From the NCBI GenBank assembly GCA_029055565.1, contig JAIDCZ010000007.1, positions 1 through 64,000 of the forward strand: a stretch of DNA of 64,000 bases. Reading direction: 5' to 3'. Shown piece by piece: positions 19,057 through 28,223 of this stretch. Position 1 is the first letter of the stretch. Every line of letters starts with the position of its first letter. Below the pieces are notes generated by a model, which ran no database searches, was not told the origin of the DNA, and saw only the letters and a program-made list of their open reading frames with translations. The translations under genes were made by a program, and so were the position numbers. The DNA is from Clostridiales bacterium. GTDB taxonomy: Bacteria > Bacillota > Clostridia > Christensenellales > Pumilibacteraceae.

Positions 19057-19241
19057 AAAGCTTTAATATAATATCAAATTCAAATGAAAAAATCAACCTT
19101 TTTAATGCAATTTATTAAAAATTTTTATACTTTTTTCAAATCAGTCTTTTTTAAATTCGTTTTGAGTGCGTAAAACGCGCCTCGGTTTCATACAATACCT
19201 ATGGTGGAGCGGCGGCATTGCCGTCACGTCCAAGGAGAGGT

Positions 19242-19994
19242 ATGTATCAAATTACTATCAGCGTTGACTTAAATAGAGCGGATTGGTTGTATTCTGTTGA
19301 CGAAGTTATTAAGAATAAACTGCAGAGTTGTTTTGCCGTATCCGCTTTGCATACCTCCGGTAGACGCGTGTATTGTTCGTTCGGTTGTGAACCTCAATCG
19401 CGCTTGCAAATGCTGGACGCCATTAAGGAGGGCTTGGTGGAAATGTTTGGCGTAGTTAGCAAGTTCGATTTTATCAAACGCAATCTTTCACTCGGGCTGT
19501 CCAAAACAAATTACGATTTGCTTTTGCACACTCTGGTCGCGTTCGATAGGGAAAACGAGCACAAGATTTTGGAAAAGGTGATAATCGTCGAGGATAACGT
19601 TACGCTCGACGGAATATTCAACTTTAAGCTGTGCGAGCTGAAAGAGCGGTGGTTGGAAATTTGCAATCTTACGCGCAACAACGGCGCTTATCTTTACGAT
19701 GACGAAACGTATATAGAGCTGTTGCGCTTTCTTATAAGTGCGGTAAATCCCAAGGTGAATAAGCTTACGGTTAAGGAAGTAAACGGCAGCTACAGTCTTT
19801 ACGGTTCGCTCAAAAACTCGGTTATAAACATAGACGCGCAAACCGCCGCCGAGCTGATGTACTATTTGATTGACCTTGCGCCGCTGGAGCTGGTTATAGA
19901 AGGCGTTATATCCAATAGGGAGCTGTCAAAAAGATTGGTGGGAATTTTTGATGCAAAAACGCTCGGCTCCTTTAAAAATCAGACAAAAAAATAG
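19242..19994 (+). CDS. Putative sporulation protein, YtxC-like
   Basis: ~250-aa protein with Firmicute YtxC-like layout (KLCELKERWLEICN..., DDETYIELLRFLISA, ELVIEGVISNRELSKRLVGIF); SD AAGGAGAGG before ATG 19242. Confidence 0.5.
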   Translation: MYQITISVDLNRADWLYSVDEVIKNKLQSCFAVSALHTSGRRVYCSFGCEPQSRLQMLDAIKEGLVEMFGVVSKFDFIKRNLSLGLSKTNYDLLLHTLVAFDRENEHKILEKVIIVEDNVTLDGIFNFKLCELKERWLEICNLTRNNGAYLYDDETYIELLRFLISAVNPKVNKLTVKEVNGSYSLYGSLKNSVINIDAQTAAELMYYLIDLAPLELVIEGVISNRELSKRLVGIFDAKTLGSFKNQTKK

Positions 19995-20023
19995 CAAAAA
20001 GTCGCAATATGACTTGATATTTG

Positions 20024-20052
20024 ATTGATTTATCTTTTGCGCTGTGATATAA
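20024..20052 (+). promoter_or_regulatory. Sigma-A-type promoter upstream of yajC
   Basis: TTGATT-N17-TATAAT in ttgatttatcttttgcgctgtgatataat. Confidence 0.8.
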
Positions 20053-20083
20053 TACAAAAGTAATTATCAAGGAGAATTTACTT

Positions 20084-20734
20084 ATGGTATCGTTTTCTTT
20101 ATTGAACGCAATCGACCCCACGACCATTATTTTTATAGTGTTGTTGGCATTGCTTATTATCGCGTTGCTCGTCGTGCCTATGTTTACCAACAAAAAGCGC
20201 GCTCGTCAAACCGACGAACTTCATCGCTCCCTTAAACCCGGCGATCTTGTCAAAACGGTAGGCGGTGTAGTCGGCACTATAGTCGAGATTCGTCAAATTT
20301 CGCCGGTAGATAAGGAAATGGTTATAGAAACCGGTATCGAGGGCAGCAAAACCACCATGGTTTTCGATATTCAAGCGCTGTATCAAGTTATGAGCCGTAG
20401 CAGCACCATAGTTCCCGCCAAGGACGAACCGGAAGCAGAGGACGAAACGGCTACTACCGAGCAACCCGCTACCGAGGCCGAACAGCCCCAAAGAGTAGTG
20501 CCCGATATTCTTGCTGACAGAATCGCTCAAGCGGAAGGTGAAGCGCCAGCGCAAGATACCGTTGCAGAGCAACCCGCGGAACCGACTGCCGAGCCTAAGG
20601 CCGAGCAAGAGGAAAATGCGGAAAAAGTGGAAAAGGCCGAACAACCCGCAAAGAAACCGGCGGCTAAACCCGCGGCAAAAAAGGCGCCCGCCAAAAAGTC
20701 TACCGGCACCGGTAACAAAAAGACGAGCAAATAA
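20084..20734 (+). CDS. yajC: Preprotein translocase subunit YajC with a long charged C-terminal extension
   Basis: TM segment then RRxDELHRSLKPGDLVKTVGGVVGTIVEIRQ-type YajC core; tail rich in A/P/E/K. Confidence 0.9.
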   Translation: MVSFSLLNAIDPTTIIFIVLLALLIIALLVVPMFTNKKRARQTDELHRSLKPGDLVKTVGGVVGTIVEIRQISPVDKEMVIETGIEGSKTTMVFDIQALYQVMSRSSTIVPAKDEPEAEDETATTEQPATEAEQPQRVVPDILADRIAQAEGEAPAQDTVAEQPAEPTAEPKAEQEENAEKVEKAEQPAKKPAAKPAAKKAPAKKSTGTGNKKTSK

Positions 20735-20756
20735 TCGAGTAAAAGTATATTACGCA

Positions 20757-20792
20757 AAACCTCCGCATACTGTAAAGTGTACGGAGGTTTTT
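20757..20792 (+). terminator. Hairpin with T-tract between yajC and the TIGR04086-like gene
   Basis: AAAACCTCCGCATACT-gtaa-AGTGTACGGAGGTTTTTT. Confidence 0.75.
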
Positions 20793-20793
20793 T

Positions 20794-21195
20794 ATGCGCT
20801 CAAAAAAGAATACTGCAAAAGGCGAACGCGGATACGTGTTTGAGGTTGTAAATGCCAATATAGTAGCATTGATAGTGGCGTTAATAGCCATACTGTTGTC
20901 CGCGCTGGCGGTCAAGCTGTTCAACGTATCGGACGGCGCTATACCTATTATCAATCAAGTAATTAAAAGTGCGTCGATATTTATCGGCTGTTTGGTAGCG
21001 CTCAAAAAACCGCACAACGGCTGGTTACGCGGCGTTATATGCGGCTTGACTTTTGTCCTATTGTCGTTCCTCGTGTTTTCGGCGTTGCAAAACAATTTTG
21101 CCTTTGATTTATCGTTGCTTAACGACTGCGCGCTCGGTATGGTATCCGGTATGCTTAGCGGTATAATAGCGGTAAACGTTCGCAACAGAGGATAG
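20794..21195 (+). CDS. TIGR04086 family membrane protein
   Basis: Four hydrophobic segments; position between yajC and scfA matches the conserved Clostridia neighbourhood. Confidence 0.7.
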   Translation: MRSKKNTAKGERGYVFEVVNANIVALIVALIAILLSALAVKLFNVSDGAIPIINQVIKSASIFIGCLVALKKPHNGWLRGVICGLTFVLLSFLVFSALQNNFAFDLSLLNDCALGMVSGMLSGIIAVNVRNRG

Positions 21196-21310
21196 GCAAG
21201 GCAATTTGGCAAAAAGCCTATAGCAAGAAATTTGCTTATTTGTTATATAATCACTTGATTTTAGGAGCAAAGTATTGTATAATGATACAAAAGAAAATCG
21301 GAGGCATATT

Positions 21311-21487
21311 ATGACTCATATCAAGGTTATCAGAAAGTCCACCAACGACAACGGCTGCGACACGGCTTGCGGCGAATGCCAAACCAGCTGCCAATCGGCT
21401 TGCAAAACCAGCTGCACCGTAGGCAATCAGTCGTGCGAACGCAAAACCGTTAAGGTGCTTAACACTAACAAAAATCAAAACAACTAA
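21311..21487 (+). CDS. scfA: SCIFF (six-cysteines-in-forty-five) ranthipeptide precursor
   Basis: MTHIKVIRKS...ACGECQTSCQSACKTSCTVGNQSCERK; start at ATG 21311 with upstream SD. Confidence 0.95.
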   Translation: MTHIKVIRKSTNDNGCDTACGECQTSCQSACKTSCTVGNQSCERKTVKVLNTNKNQNN

Positions 21488-22797
21488 TGATACATACTTT
21501 CGGACTGCTCGGGCGGGTGTTTGCGCTCGATACCGAGAGCGGATCGTTTTTTGAGATCGACCCAATAGTAAAAGCACTTTTAGACGGCGACGATACGTCG
21601 CCGTTTTCGCCGTGTGAAATATCGGACGCGCAAGCGGAAATTGACGAGCTTAAAGCCCAGGGCATACTCTTTGCGCCCGAGCTTAATGCCGAGCTTCCGC
21701 CGTACGCTTCCACTATAAAAGCCATGTGTCTTAACGTGTCGCACAACTGCAATCTTGCTTGCAAGTATTGCTTTGCCGACGGCGGCACGTACAACGACAC
21801 TCGACGCAACATGTCGTTTGAAACGGCTAAGGCCGCCATAGATATGCTTGTGGAAATGAGCGGTAAGCGGCGCAACTTGGAGGTTGACTTTTTCGGTGGC
21901 GAACCTATGCTTGACTTTGACGTCGTTAAGCAAACGGTATATTACGCGCGTTCGCTGGAAAAAACTCACAACAAGAATTTTCGTTTTACAATAACCACCA
22001 ATGCGTACAAGCTGTCGGACGAGGATATAGACTTCTTTAACGAGCAGATGTACAACGTGGTTATAAGCATCGACGGCAGAAAGGAAGTGCACGACCGCGT
22101 TCGCAAGACTGTAGGCGGCAAGGACAGCTTTGACGTTGTAATAAAAAACGCTTTACGGTTTAAAGAAAAGCGAAAAGGGCAATATTACGTACGCGGCACA
22201 TTTACACACCTAAATACAGACTTTTGCTCGGACGTGTTGTTCCTTAACGATTTGGGGTTCGACCAGCTTTCTATCGAACCGGTGGTGCTTGATTCAAAAA
22301 GTCCGCTGGCGCTTACGGAAGCCGACATGCCCACAGTGCTCAAGGAATACGAAAAGCTTGCGAAAGCGTACATCGAGCGGCGTAAAACGGATAAGTGGTT
22401 CAACTTTTTCCACTTTATGATCGATCTCGACAACGCGCCTTGCGCAGTCAAGCGGCTTAAAGGCTGCGGCGCGGGCGGGGAATACGTGGCGGTTGCGCCC
22501 GACGGAACGGTGTATCCTTGCCATCAGTTTGACGGCATTCAAGATATGGCGCTCGGCAACGTGTTCGACCGAAAGTTCGACGAGAAAAAACGCAAAAGCT
22601 TTTACGAATGCTCGGTGCTATCCAAACCGGAATGTTCGGCTTGCTGGGCCAAGTATTACTGTTCGGGCGGATGCATGGCAAATTCGTACAAGTACAACCG
22701 CGATATTAACATGCCGTACAAGCCGGCATGCGAGCTTATGAAAAAACGCGTGGAGTGCAGTCTTGCCATAAAAGCGATTGAGGAAAGCTCGAATTAA
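21487..22797 (+). CDS. scfB: Thioether cross-link-forming SCIFF peptide maturase (radical SAM/SPASM)
   Basis: CNLACKYCFADGGTYN radical SAM motif; SPASM cysteines CGAGGEYVAVAPDGTVYPCHQF...CSACWAKYYCSGGCMANSY; adjacent to SCIFF. Confidence 0.95.
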   Translation: MIHTFGLLGRVFALDTESGSFFEIDPIVKALLDGDDTSPFSPCEISDAQAEIDELKAQGILFAPELNAELPPYASTIKAMCLNVSHNCNLACKYCFADGGTYNDTRRNMSFETAKAAIDMLVEMSGKRRNLEVDFFGGEPMLDFDVVKQTVYYARSLEKTHNKNFRFTITTNAYKLSDEDIDFFNEQMYNVVISIDGRKEVHDRVRKTVGGKDSFDVVIKNALRFKEKRKGQYYVRGTFTHLNTDFCSDVLFLNDLGFDQLSIEPVVLDSKSPLALTEADMPTVLKEYEKLAKAYIERRKTDKWFNFFHFMIDLDNAPCAVKRLKGCGAGGEYVAVAPDGTVYPCHQFDGIQDMALGNVFDRKFDEKKRKSFYECSVLSKPECSACWAKYYCSGGCMANSYKYNRDINMPYKPACELMKKRVECSLAIKAIEESSN

Positions 22798-22850
22798 CGA
22801 TTGCGCGCAAAAAAATTGAATTATTTTGCAATTAGGGTTTTTAAATATTT

Positions 22851-22880
22851 GACTTGTGTCACGCTATTTTATATAATATT
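22851..22880 (+). promoter_or_regulatory. Sigma-A-type promoter upstream of secD
   Basis: TTGACT-N17-TATAAT (ttgacttgtgtcacgctattttatataat). Confidence 0.8.
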
Positions 22881-22947
22881 AGGGAAATATATCGGTAGAA
22901 TGGATAAACATATTCGGCGATAGAAAGATCCCGCGGAGAAAATCTTT

Positions 22948-24447
22948 ATGGACGAAAAAAACTCCTTGACGGAAATAGACACGGTAAGCGCTTCGGAACG
23001 CAAGGCTCCGATAGCGCCGCCCGCGCATAAAGCCATCAAGAAAAAATCTACGATAGTAAAACTTGTGCTTATCGGCATAGTAATGGTGATAGGCATAATT
23101 TTCGCGTTTGTCCCGATGCGATTCGGACTCACGCTCTACCATCCGTTTTTGTCAAAGGAATCCATCAGCCTGGGCCTCGATCTTCAAGGCGGCGTGTACG
23201 CCGTGTATCAAGCGACCAATACCGATACGGAAAACTTCGATTCCAAAATGGAAGGCACCAAGGCTTCGCTTGAAAGCTTGCTGTCCAGCAAGGGATATAC
23301 TGAGGCGACAATCGTGCGCGAGGGCACCGATCGTATTCGTGTAGAAGTACCGGACGTGGACGATCCCAGCGGTATACTGAAGGTTATAGGCGAGCCTACC
23401 ACGGTTAGGTTCGTGCTTGACAGCACTAACGAAACGATTATAACGGGCGACAACATAGTCAACGCCGATTCCGGTTATACCGAGCAAAACGGCTACGTCG
23501 TCAGTCTTGAATTCGACTCGGAAGGCAGAAAGAAGTTTGCCGAAGTTACCGCCAACAATCAAGGCAGTACGATAAGCATATACTTGGGCGACTCTACTTC
23601 TCCCATTCAGACTGCCAATATCAACGAAACCATACCCAACGGCAGAGCGATAATCTCCGGTAACTTTACCGCCGATTCCGCAAAAGAGCTTGCCGGACAA
23701 ATAATGAGCGGCACGTTTGACGTAGCTCTTGAGCTTAAGGAATCGCAAACCATTTCGCCCACGCTCGGCGAGGACGCAATGAAGTACGGCTTGATTGCCG
23801 GTATAGTCGGTTTGGTGCTCGTTATAGCATTCCTTTGCGCCATATACGGCATGATGGGATTTGCGGCCGCGCTCGCGCTTATCATTTACTTGATTATATA
23901 CTTGTTCTTCTTGGCCGTGTTGCCGTGGGTACAGCTTACGTTGCCCGGTATTGCAGGTATCTTGTTGAGTATAGGTATGGCTGTTGACGCAAACGTAATT
24001 ATATTCGAGCGTATTAAGGATGAGTACCGCGGCGGTAAGTCTATTATGGCGGCTTATCATGCGGGCTTTAAAAAGGCGTTGTTTGCAATTCTCGACAGTA
24101 ACGTAACTACGGTTATCGCGTGCGTGCTGTTGATGTTGCTCGGCACCGGTTCTATCACCGGTTTTGCGCTCACGTTGCTCGTAGGTGTTCTTATATCGTT
24201 GTTTACTGCGCTCGTTGTTTCGCGTGCATTGCTCAAATACTTTATCAACCTCAATTCCTACAACGCCAAGCTTTACCGCCTTAAACGCGGCAAGCAGTTC
24301 GAGGGTCTTGACGCCGGTTCTACCGACGCGTCCGTTTTGGCGGATATGGAACGCGAAAAACAAGCTAAAGAGGATAAACAACAAGAAAAAGAGCGTGCTA
24401 AGGCTGAGCGCCGTTCGCGTAAAAACAAAGGAGGCGAGACGGCATAA
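22948..24447 (+). CDS. secD: Protein translocase subunit SecD
   Basis: ISLGLDLQGGVYAVYQA and GIAGILLSIGMAVDANVIIFERIKDEYRGGKS. Confidence 0.96.
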   Translation: MDEKNSLTEIDTVSASERKAPIAPPAHKAIKKKSTIVKLVLIGIVMVIGIIFAFVPMRFGLTLYHPFLSKESISLGLDLQGGVYAVYQATNTDTENFDSKMEGTKASLESLLSSKGYTEATIVREGTDRIRVEVPDVDDPSGILKVIGEPTTVRFVLDSTNETIITGDNIVNADSGYTEQNGYVVSLEFDSEGRKKFAEVTANNQGSTISIYLGDSTSPIQTANINETIPNGRAIISGNFTADSAKELAGQIMSGTFDVALELKESQTISPTLGEDAMKYGLIAGIVGLVLVIAFLCAIYGMMGFAAALALIIYLIIYLFFLAVLPWVQLTLPGIAGILLSIGMAVDANVIIFERIKDEYRGGKSIMAAYHAGFKKALFAILDSNVTTVIACVLLMLLGTGSITGFALTLLVGVLISLFTALVVSRALLKYFINLNSYNAKLYRLKRGKQFEGLDAGSTDASVLADMEREKQAKEDKQQEKERAKAERRSRKNKGGETA

Positions 24448-25811
24448 TGAAACTGAAAGAAAAATTTAACAACTTGATGGAAGGCGACTTCCGTATAGCT
24501 GAAAAGCGCAAAGTCGTATTTATAATTCCGCTTGTTATCGTGGTTATTGCTGCTATCATGATGATAGTGTTCAGATTTACTTTAGGCTCTGCGTTCAACT
24601 TGGGCACCGACTTTACCGGTGGTTACTCGGTTGACGTTAAGCTTGGCAACAAACTTACTGAAAGCAACAAGCAAGTTTACTTCGATCAAATAGAGGAAGT
24701 TTTTGCGGCCGTTACTGCCGAAAACGACAAAACTTACAAGGTAGAAATTTCCGGCGCTATGCAGTTGCAAGGCTCGGGCGATACCGCTTCCATTCGCGTA
24801 AAATATGCGCAAATAAGCGGCGTAAGCGAAAACGAAATGAGCACTTACGTCAATCCGGCTATCGTTACTGCGCTTGAAAACAAGGTTCTTAACAAGGTTC
24901 CCACCGTCGCAATCAACGGCAAAGTGATAACCGCAACCTACGACGAGGTTATAAACGCCGACGGCGACGACAGTCCGTTTGCCGATTTGCGTGCCGCGTT
25001 TATCAAGGCTCTGCCTAACATTAACGAAAGCACGAGCGCTGGTATTACCGTTACCGAAAGCGCGATTACGCTGAATCCCGACAACAAAAAGCAAATAATT
25101 ATCACGAGCACGACGGACGTAAGCAATTCGGCCAAGGTGCGCCGTGCAATAGTTGCCGCTATGAACCTTCCCGACAAGTATTCCGGTTCGGTTTCCGGCG
25201 GCGATATGGTTGGCGCAACCGTATCTACCGAGCTGTTGTTTACCGCTATTCTTGCCGTGTCGCTTGCGCTTATATTCATGCTTTGCTATATAGGCATTCG
25301 CTTCCAGCTTTCCAGCGGTTTGGCATGTATTATCGCTTTGTTCCACGACTTGCTTATAATGTTCGCGGCTATGGCTATATTCCATGTGGAAATTAACAGC
25401 ACGTTTATTGCCGCGCTCATAACGATACTCGGCTATTCCATTAACAACTCGATTATCATATTCGACCGCGTACGCGAAAATATGCGTTCGGTTTACGCCA
25501 AGAACATGACGCCGGAGGGCATAGCCAACAAGTCAATCAAGGACACTCTGTTGCGTTCCATCAACACGACCATTACTACGTTGATTATGATAGCTATGGT
25601 TGCCATTATAGGCGTAAGCGATATAAGAATATTCGCTATACCCATTATAATCGGTTTGTTGGCCGGTACGTATTCGTCCATCTGTATTGCGCCGTCGCTG
25701 TGGGCGTTGTTCCAACGCGTAGGCAAAAATAGGGCCAACTTCAATCTGCCGCCGGTAGAAAAAAAGGATAAAAAACAAAAGCAAGCTAAACAGTCTAAAA
25801 CCGGTGCATAA
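24447..25811 (+). CDS. secF: Protein translocase subunit SecF
   Basis: FNLGTDFTGGYSVDV and ILGYSINNSIIIFDRVRENMR. Confidence 0.96.
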   Translation: MKLKEKFNNLMEGDFRIAEKRKVVFIIPLVIVVIAAIMMIVFRFTLGSAFNLGTDFTGGYSVDVKLGNKLTESNKQVYFDQIEEVFAAVTAENDKTYKVEISGAMQLQGSGDTASIRVKYAQISGVSENEMSTYVNPAIVTALENKVLNKVPTVAINGKVITATYDEVINADGDDSPFADLRAAFIKALPNINESTSAGITVTESAITLNPDNKKQIIITSTTDVSNSAKVRRAIVAAMNLPDKYSGSVSGGDMVGATVSTELLFTAILAVSLALIFMLCYIGIRFQLSSGLACIIALFHDLLIMFAAMAIFHVEINSTFIAALITILGYSINNSIIIFDRVRENMRSVYAKNMTPEGIANKSIKDTLLRSINTTITTLIMIAMVAIIGVSDIRIFAIPIIIGLLAGTYSSICIAPSLWALFQRVGKNRANFNLPPVEKKDKKQKQAKQSKTGA

Positions 25812-25818
25812 ACAACGA

Positions 25819-25850
25819 TAAAAAGCCTTCCCGAGAGAAGGCTTTTTGGC
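25819..25850 (+). terminator. Intrinsic terminator after secF
   Basis: AAAAAGCCTTC-ccgaga-GAAGGCTTTTT. Confidence 0.85.
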
Positions 25851-25880
25851 ATAAAAAATAATATTTACTACGTGTGAGCA

Positions 25881-28223
25881 ATGAATTTGACTACGCAAAA
25901 AATTAGCAACGTTACACCCAATATGGACGAGGTTGAACGCATTAGTAAAAAACTCGGGCTTAATAAAAAGCTAGTGGAGTTGTTGTTTTTGCGTGGTTAC
26001 GACAACGTTGACTCTATAGAAGTGTTTTTGCATCCCAGCGTAGATAATTTTTATCCACCCGAAAGCATGCTTGGCATGAACGAGTGCTGTGAGCGGTTGC
26101 ACCAAGCTATAGATAATAACGAGCGAGTAGTCGTTTACGGCGACTATGACGCCGACGGAATTTGCGCTTCGTCTATTTTGTCGTTGTACTTATCCACGCA
26201 GGGCGCAGAGGTGTATACTCACATTCCGGACAGACTAGGCGAGGGGTACGGACTTAACAGCGACAGTGTAGAGCGCATTATCGAAAACGTAATGCCCGAT
26301 TTGATTTTGACTTGCGACTGCGGCATTTCCGCGGTTGAAGAAGTTGAGCTTGTAAAGGAATTGGGCGTGGATATTGTCGTTACCGATCACCACGAAGTGG
26401 GCAAGGTAGTGCCCGATTGCGTTGTGGTAAACCCGCACCAATCGGATTGCAAATATCCGTTTAAGGATTTGTGTGGCGCCGGCGTTGCGCTTAAAATAGT
26501 GCAAGCAATGGGCGGTATTCAAGCCGCAAGCGCGTATTACGATCTTGCAGCCATAGCCACCGTTGCCGACCTCGTAAGCCTTACCGACGAAAATCGTTTG
26601 ATCGTGCAGTTGGGCCTTATGAGTATGTCCAACAGCAAAAACTTCGGCGTTGCCGCACTTGTCGATTCGCTCAAGCTCAAGTCGGTCACGTCTTCGGATA
26701 TAGCCTTCCGTATAGCGCCGCGCATAAATGCCGCCGGCAGAATGGGCAGTGCTTACCGCGCGTTTGAATTGTTTACTTCGTCCGATCCGACCGTAGTTTC
26801 GGACAGATTGCAACAAATTATCAATGCCAACAACGATCGTAAAACGCTGTGCGACGACCTTTACGGTCAAGCTATAGAGCTGTTGAAAAATGAGGACCTT
26901 ATTACGCGTCGCGCAATAGTCATAGCCAGCGACAAGTGGGAAAAGGGCATTACCGGCATTCTTGCGGCCCGACTCGTCGGCGACTTTAAGCGGCCGGTGT
27001 TTATACTCGTTAAGAGCGGCGACGAATACAAGGGTACGTGTCGTAGCGTAGAGGGCATAAATATTTACGATTTGCTTAGCAAGCAAGCCGATATACTTAA
27101 GGAATTCGGCGGGCACAACCAAGCCGCCGGCTTTACCATTTTGCCGCAGTATATAGACGAGTTTAAGTCGCGTATATGTACCACTCTGGAAAGCGTGGAT
27201 ATAGATACGTTTATTCCGTCATTAAAATACGATATGGAGCTTAACGAAAGCGAGGCTAACGCGGATTTTGCCGCGTCGCTGGAGATGTTGGAGCCTACCG
27301 GTAACAACGGCAATCCCAAGCCGCTTTTTATGACGAGAACGACGTCGCTTACGGCTACACCGTTAAAGAATAATATTAACCATACTATACTCAAATCCAG
27401 CGGCGGTTTGCAATTTTTTGCATACAATTCTTACAAGCTGAACACTTATTACAGCGGCGCTACCGAGCGCGAAATAGTGTACGAGCTGATTGACGGTGAT
27501 TATTCGCCGCGCTTGTATTTGCGCGGCTGTGCGTTGAATAGGCTGGCTATAAACGACAAACTTGCGCGTGCCGGATACTTGCGCATGCTTAACTACGCGC
27601 CGCGCGACGAGTATAAGTATACTAAATACGGCAAGGCCGAGCTTAATTCGCTTATAGACAGCAAGTTCGGTATTTTGATTATAGCCGGAAGCAAGCGCGC
27701 TTACGACGAATGTGCAAATCTGAATAACGATAACATAGTAATGCACGAAATACTATCCGAAACAGCTGTAAACGTATACACGCGATTGATTGTTGCGCCC
27801 GAGCTATCCAAGTCGTTTATGCTGGAAAATTACAAGCGCGTTATATTTCTCGACTATCCGCCGTCGTTGAACGTTGTAGGCTATATCAACGGGCGTACTG
27901 ACGCTGAGGTGTATATTCCGGAGCACGATAACCGTGCCGAATTGTTTGATTGCGTTAAGTCCGATCGAAAAGTATTCGGGGAGTATTACAACGCTATTAA
28001 GGGGCATTCCACCATTAAGGCGCCAAACGTATACGCGTACTTTAAGGCGCTTTGCGCAAGAGTGAAAAGCTTGGAGCTTCCGCAGTTTATTGCATGCTTA
28101 TCCGTATTTACTCAGCTTAAGCTTTTGTCGTTCCGTCCCGACAACGGCGTTGCCATATTCAACGCCAACAATCCGCTTGAAAATTCGGATATTTACAAGA
28201 CTATCGAGGCGTGGCAATCATGA
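25881..28223 (+). CDS. recJ: Single-stranded-DNA-specific exonuclease RecJ
   Basis: VVYGDYDADGICASSILSLYL, DCGISAVEE, VVTDHHEVG; GGHNQAAGFTI. Confidence 0.95.
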   Translation: MNLTTQKISNVTPNMDEVERISKKLGLNKKLVELLFLRGYDNVDSIEVFLHPSVDNFYPPESMLGMNECCERLHQAIDNNERVVVYGDYDADGICASSILSLYLSTQGAEVYTHIPDRLGEGYGLNSDSVERIIENVMPDLILTCDCGISAVEEVELVKELGVDIVVTDHHEVGKVVPDCVVVNPHQSDCKYPFKDLCGAGVALKIVQAMGGIQAASAYYDLAAIATVADLVSLTDENRLIVQLGLMSMSNSKNFGVAALVDSLKLKSVTSSDIAFRIAPRINAAGRMGSAYRAFELFTSSDPTVVSDRLQQIINANNDRKTLCDDLYGQAIELLKNEDLITRRAIVIASDKWEKGITGILAARLVGDFKRPVFILVKSGDEYKGTCRSVEGINIYDLLSKQADILKEFGGHNQAAGFTILPQYIDEFKSRICTTLESVDIDTFIPSLKYDMELNESEANADFAASLEMLEPTGNNGNPKPLFMTRTTSLTATPLKNNINHTILKSSGGLQFFAYNSYKLNTYYSGATEREIVYELIDGDYSPRLYLRGCALNRLAINDKLARAGYLRMLNYAPRDEYKYTKYGKAELNSLIDSKFGILIIAGSKRAYDECANLNNDNIVMHEILSETAVNVYTRLIVAPELSKSFMLENYKRVIFLDYPPSLNVVGYINGRTDAEVYIPEHDNRAELFDCVKSDRKVFGEYYNAIKGHSTIKAPNVYAYFKALCARVKSLELPQFIACLSVFTQLKLLSFRPDNGVAIFNANNPLENSDIYKTIEAWQS

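Noticed and set aside
23152-24384. 410-aa antisense ORF
   Set aside because: Mirror of secD; no protein-like domain.
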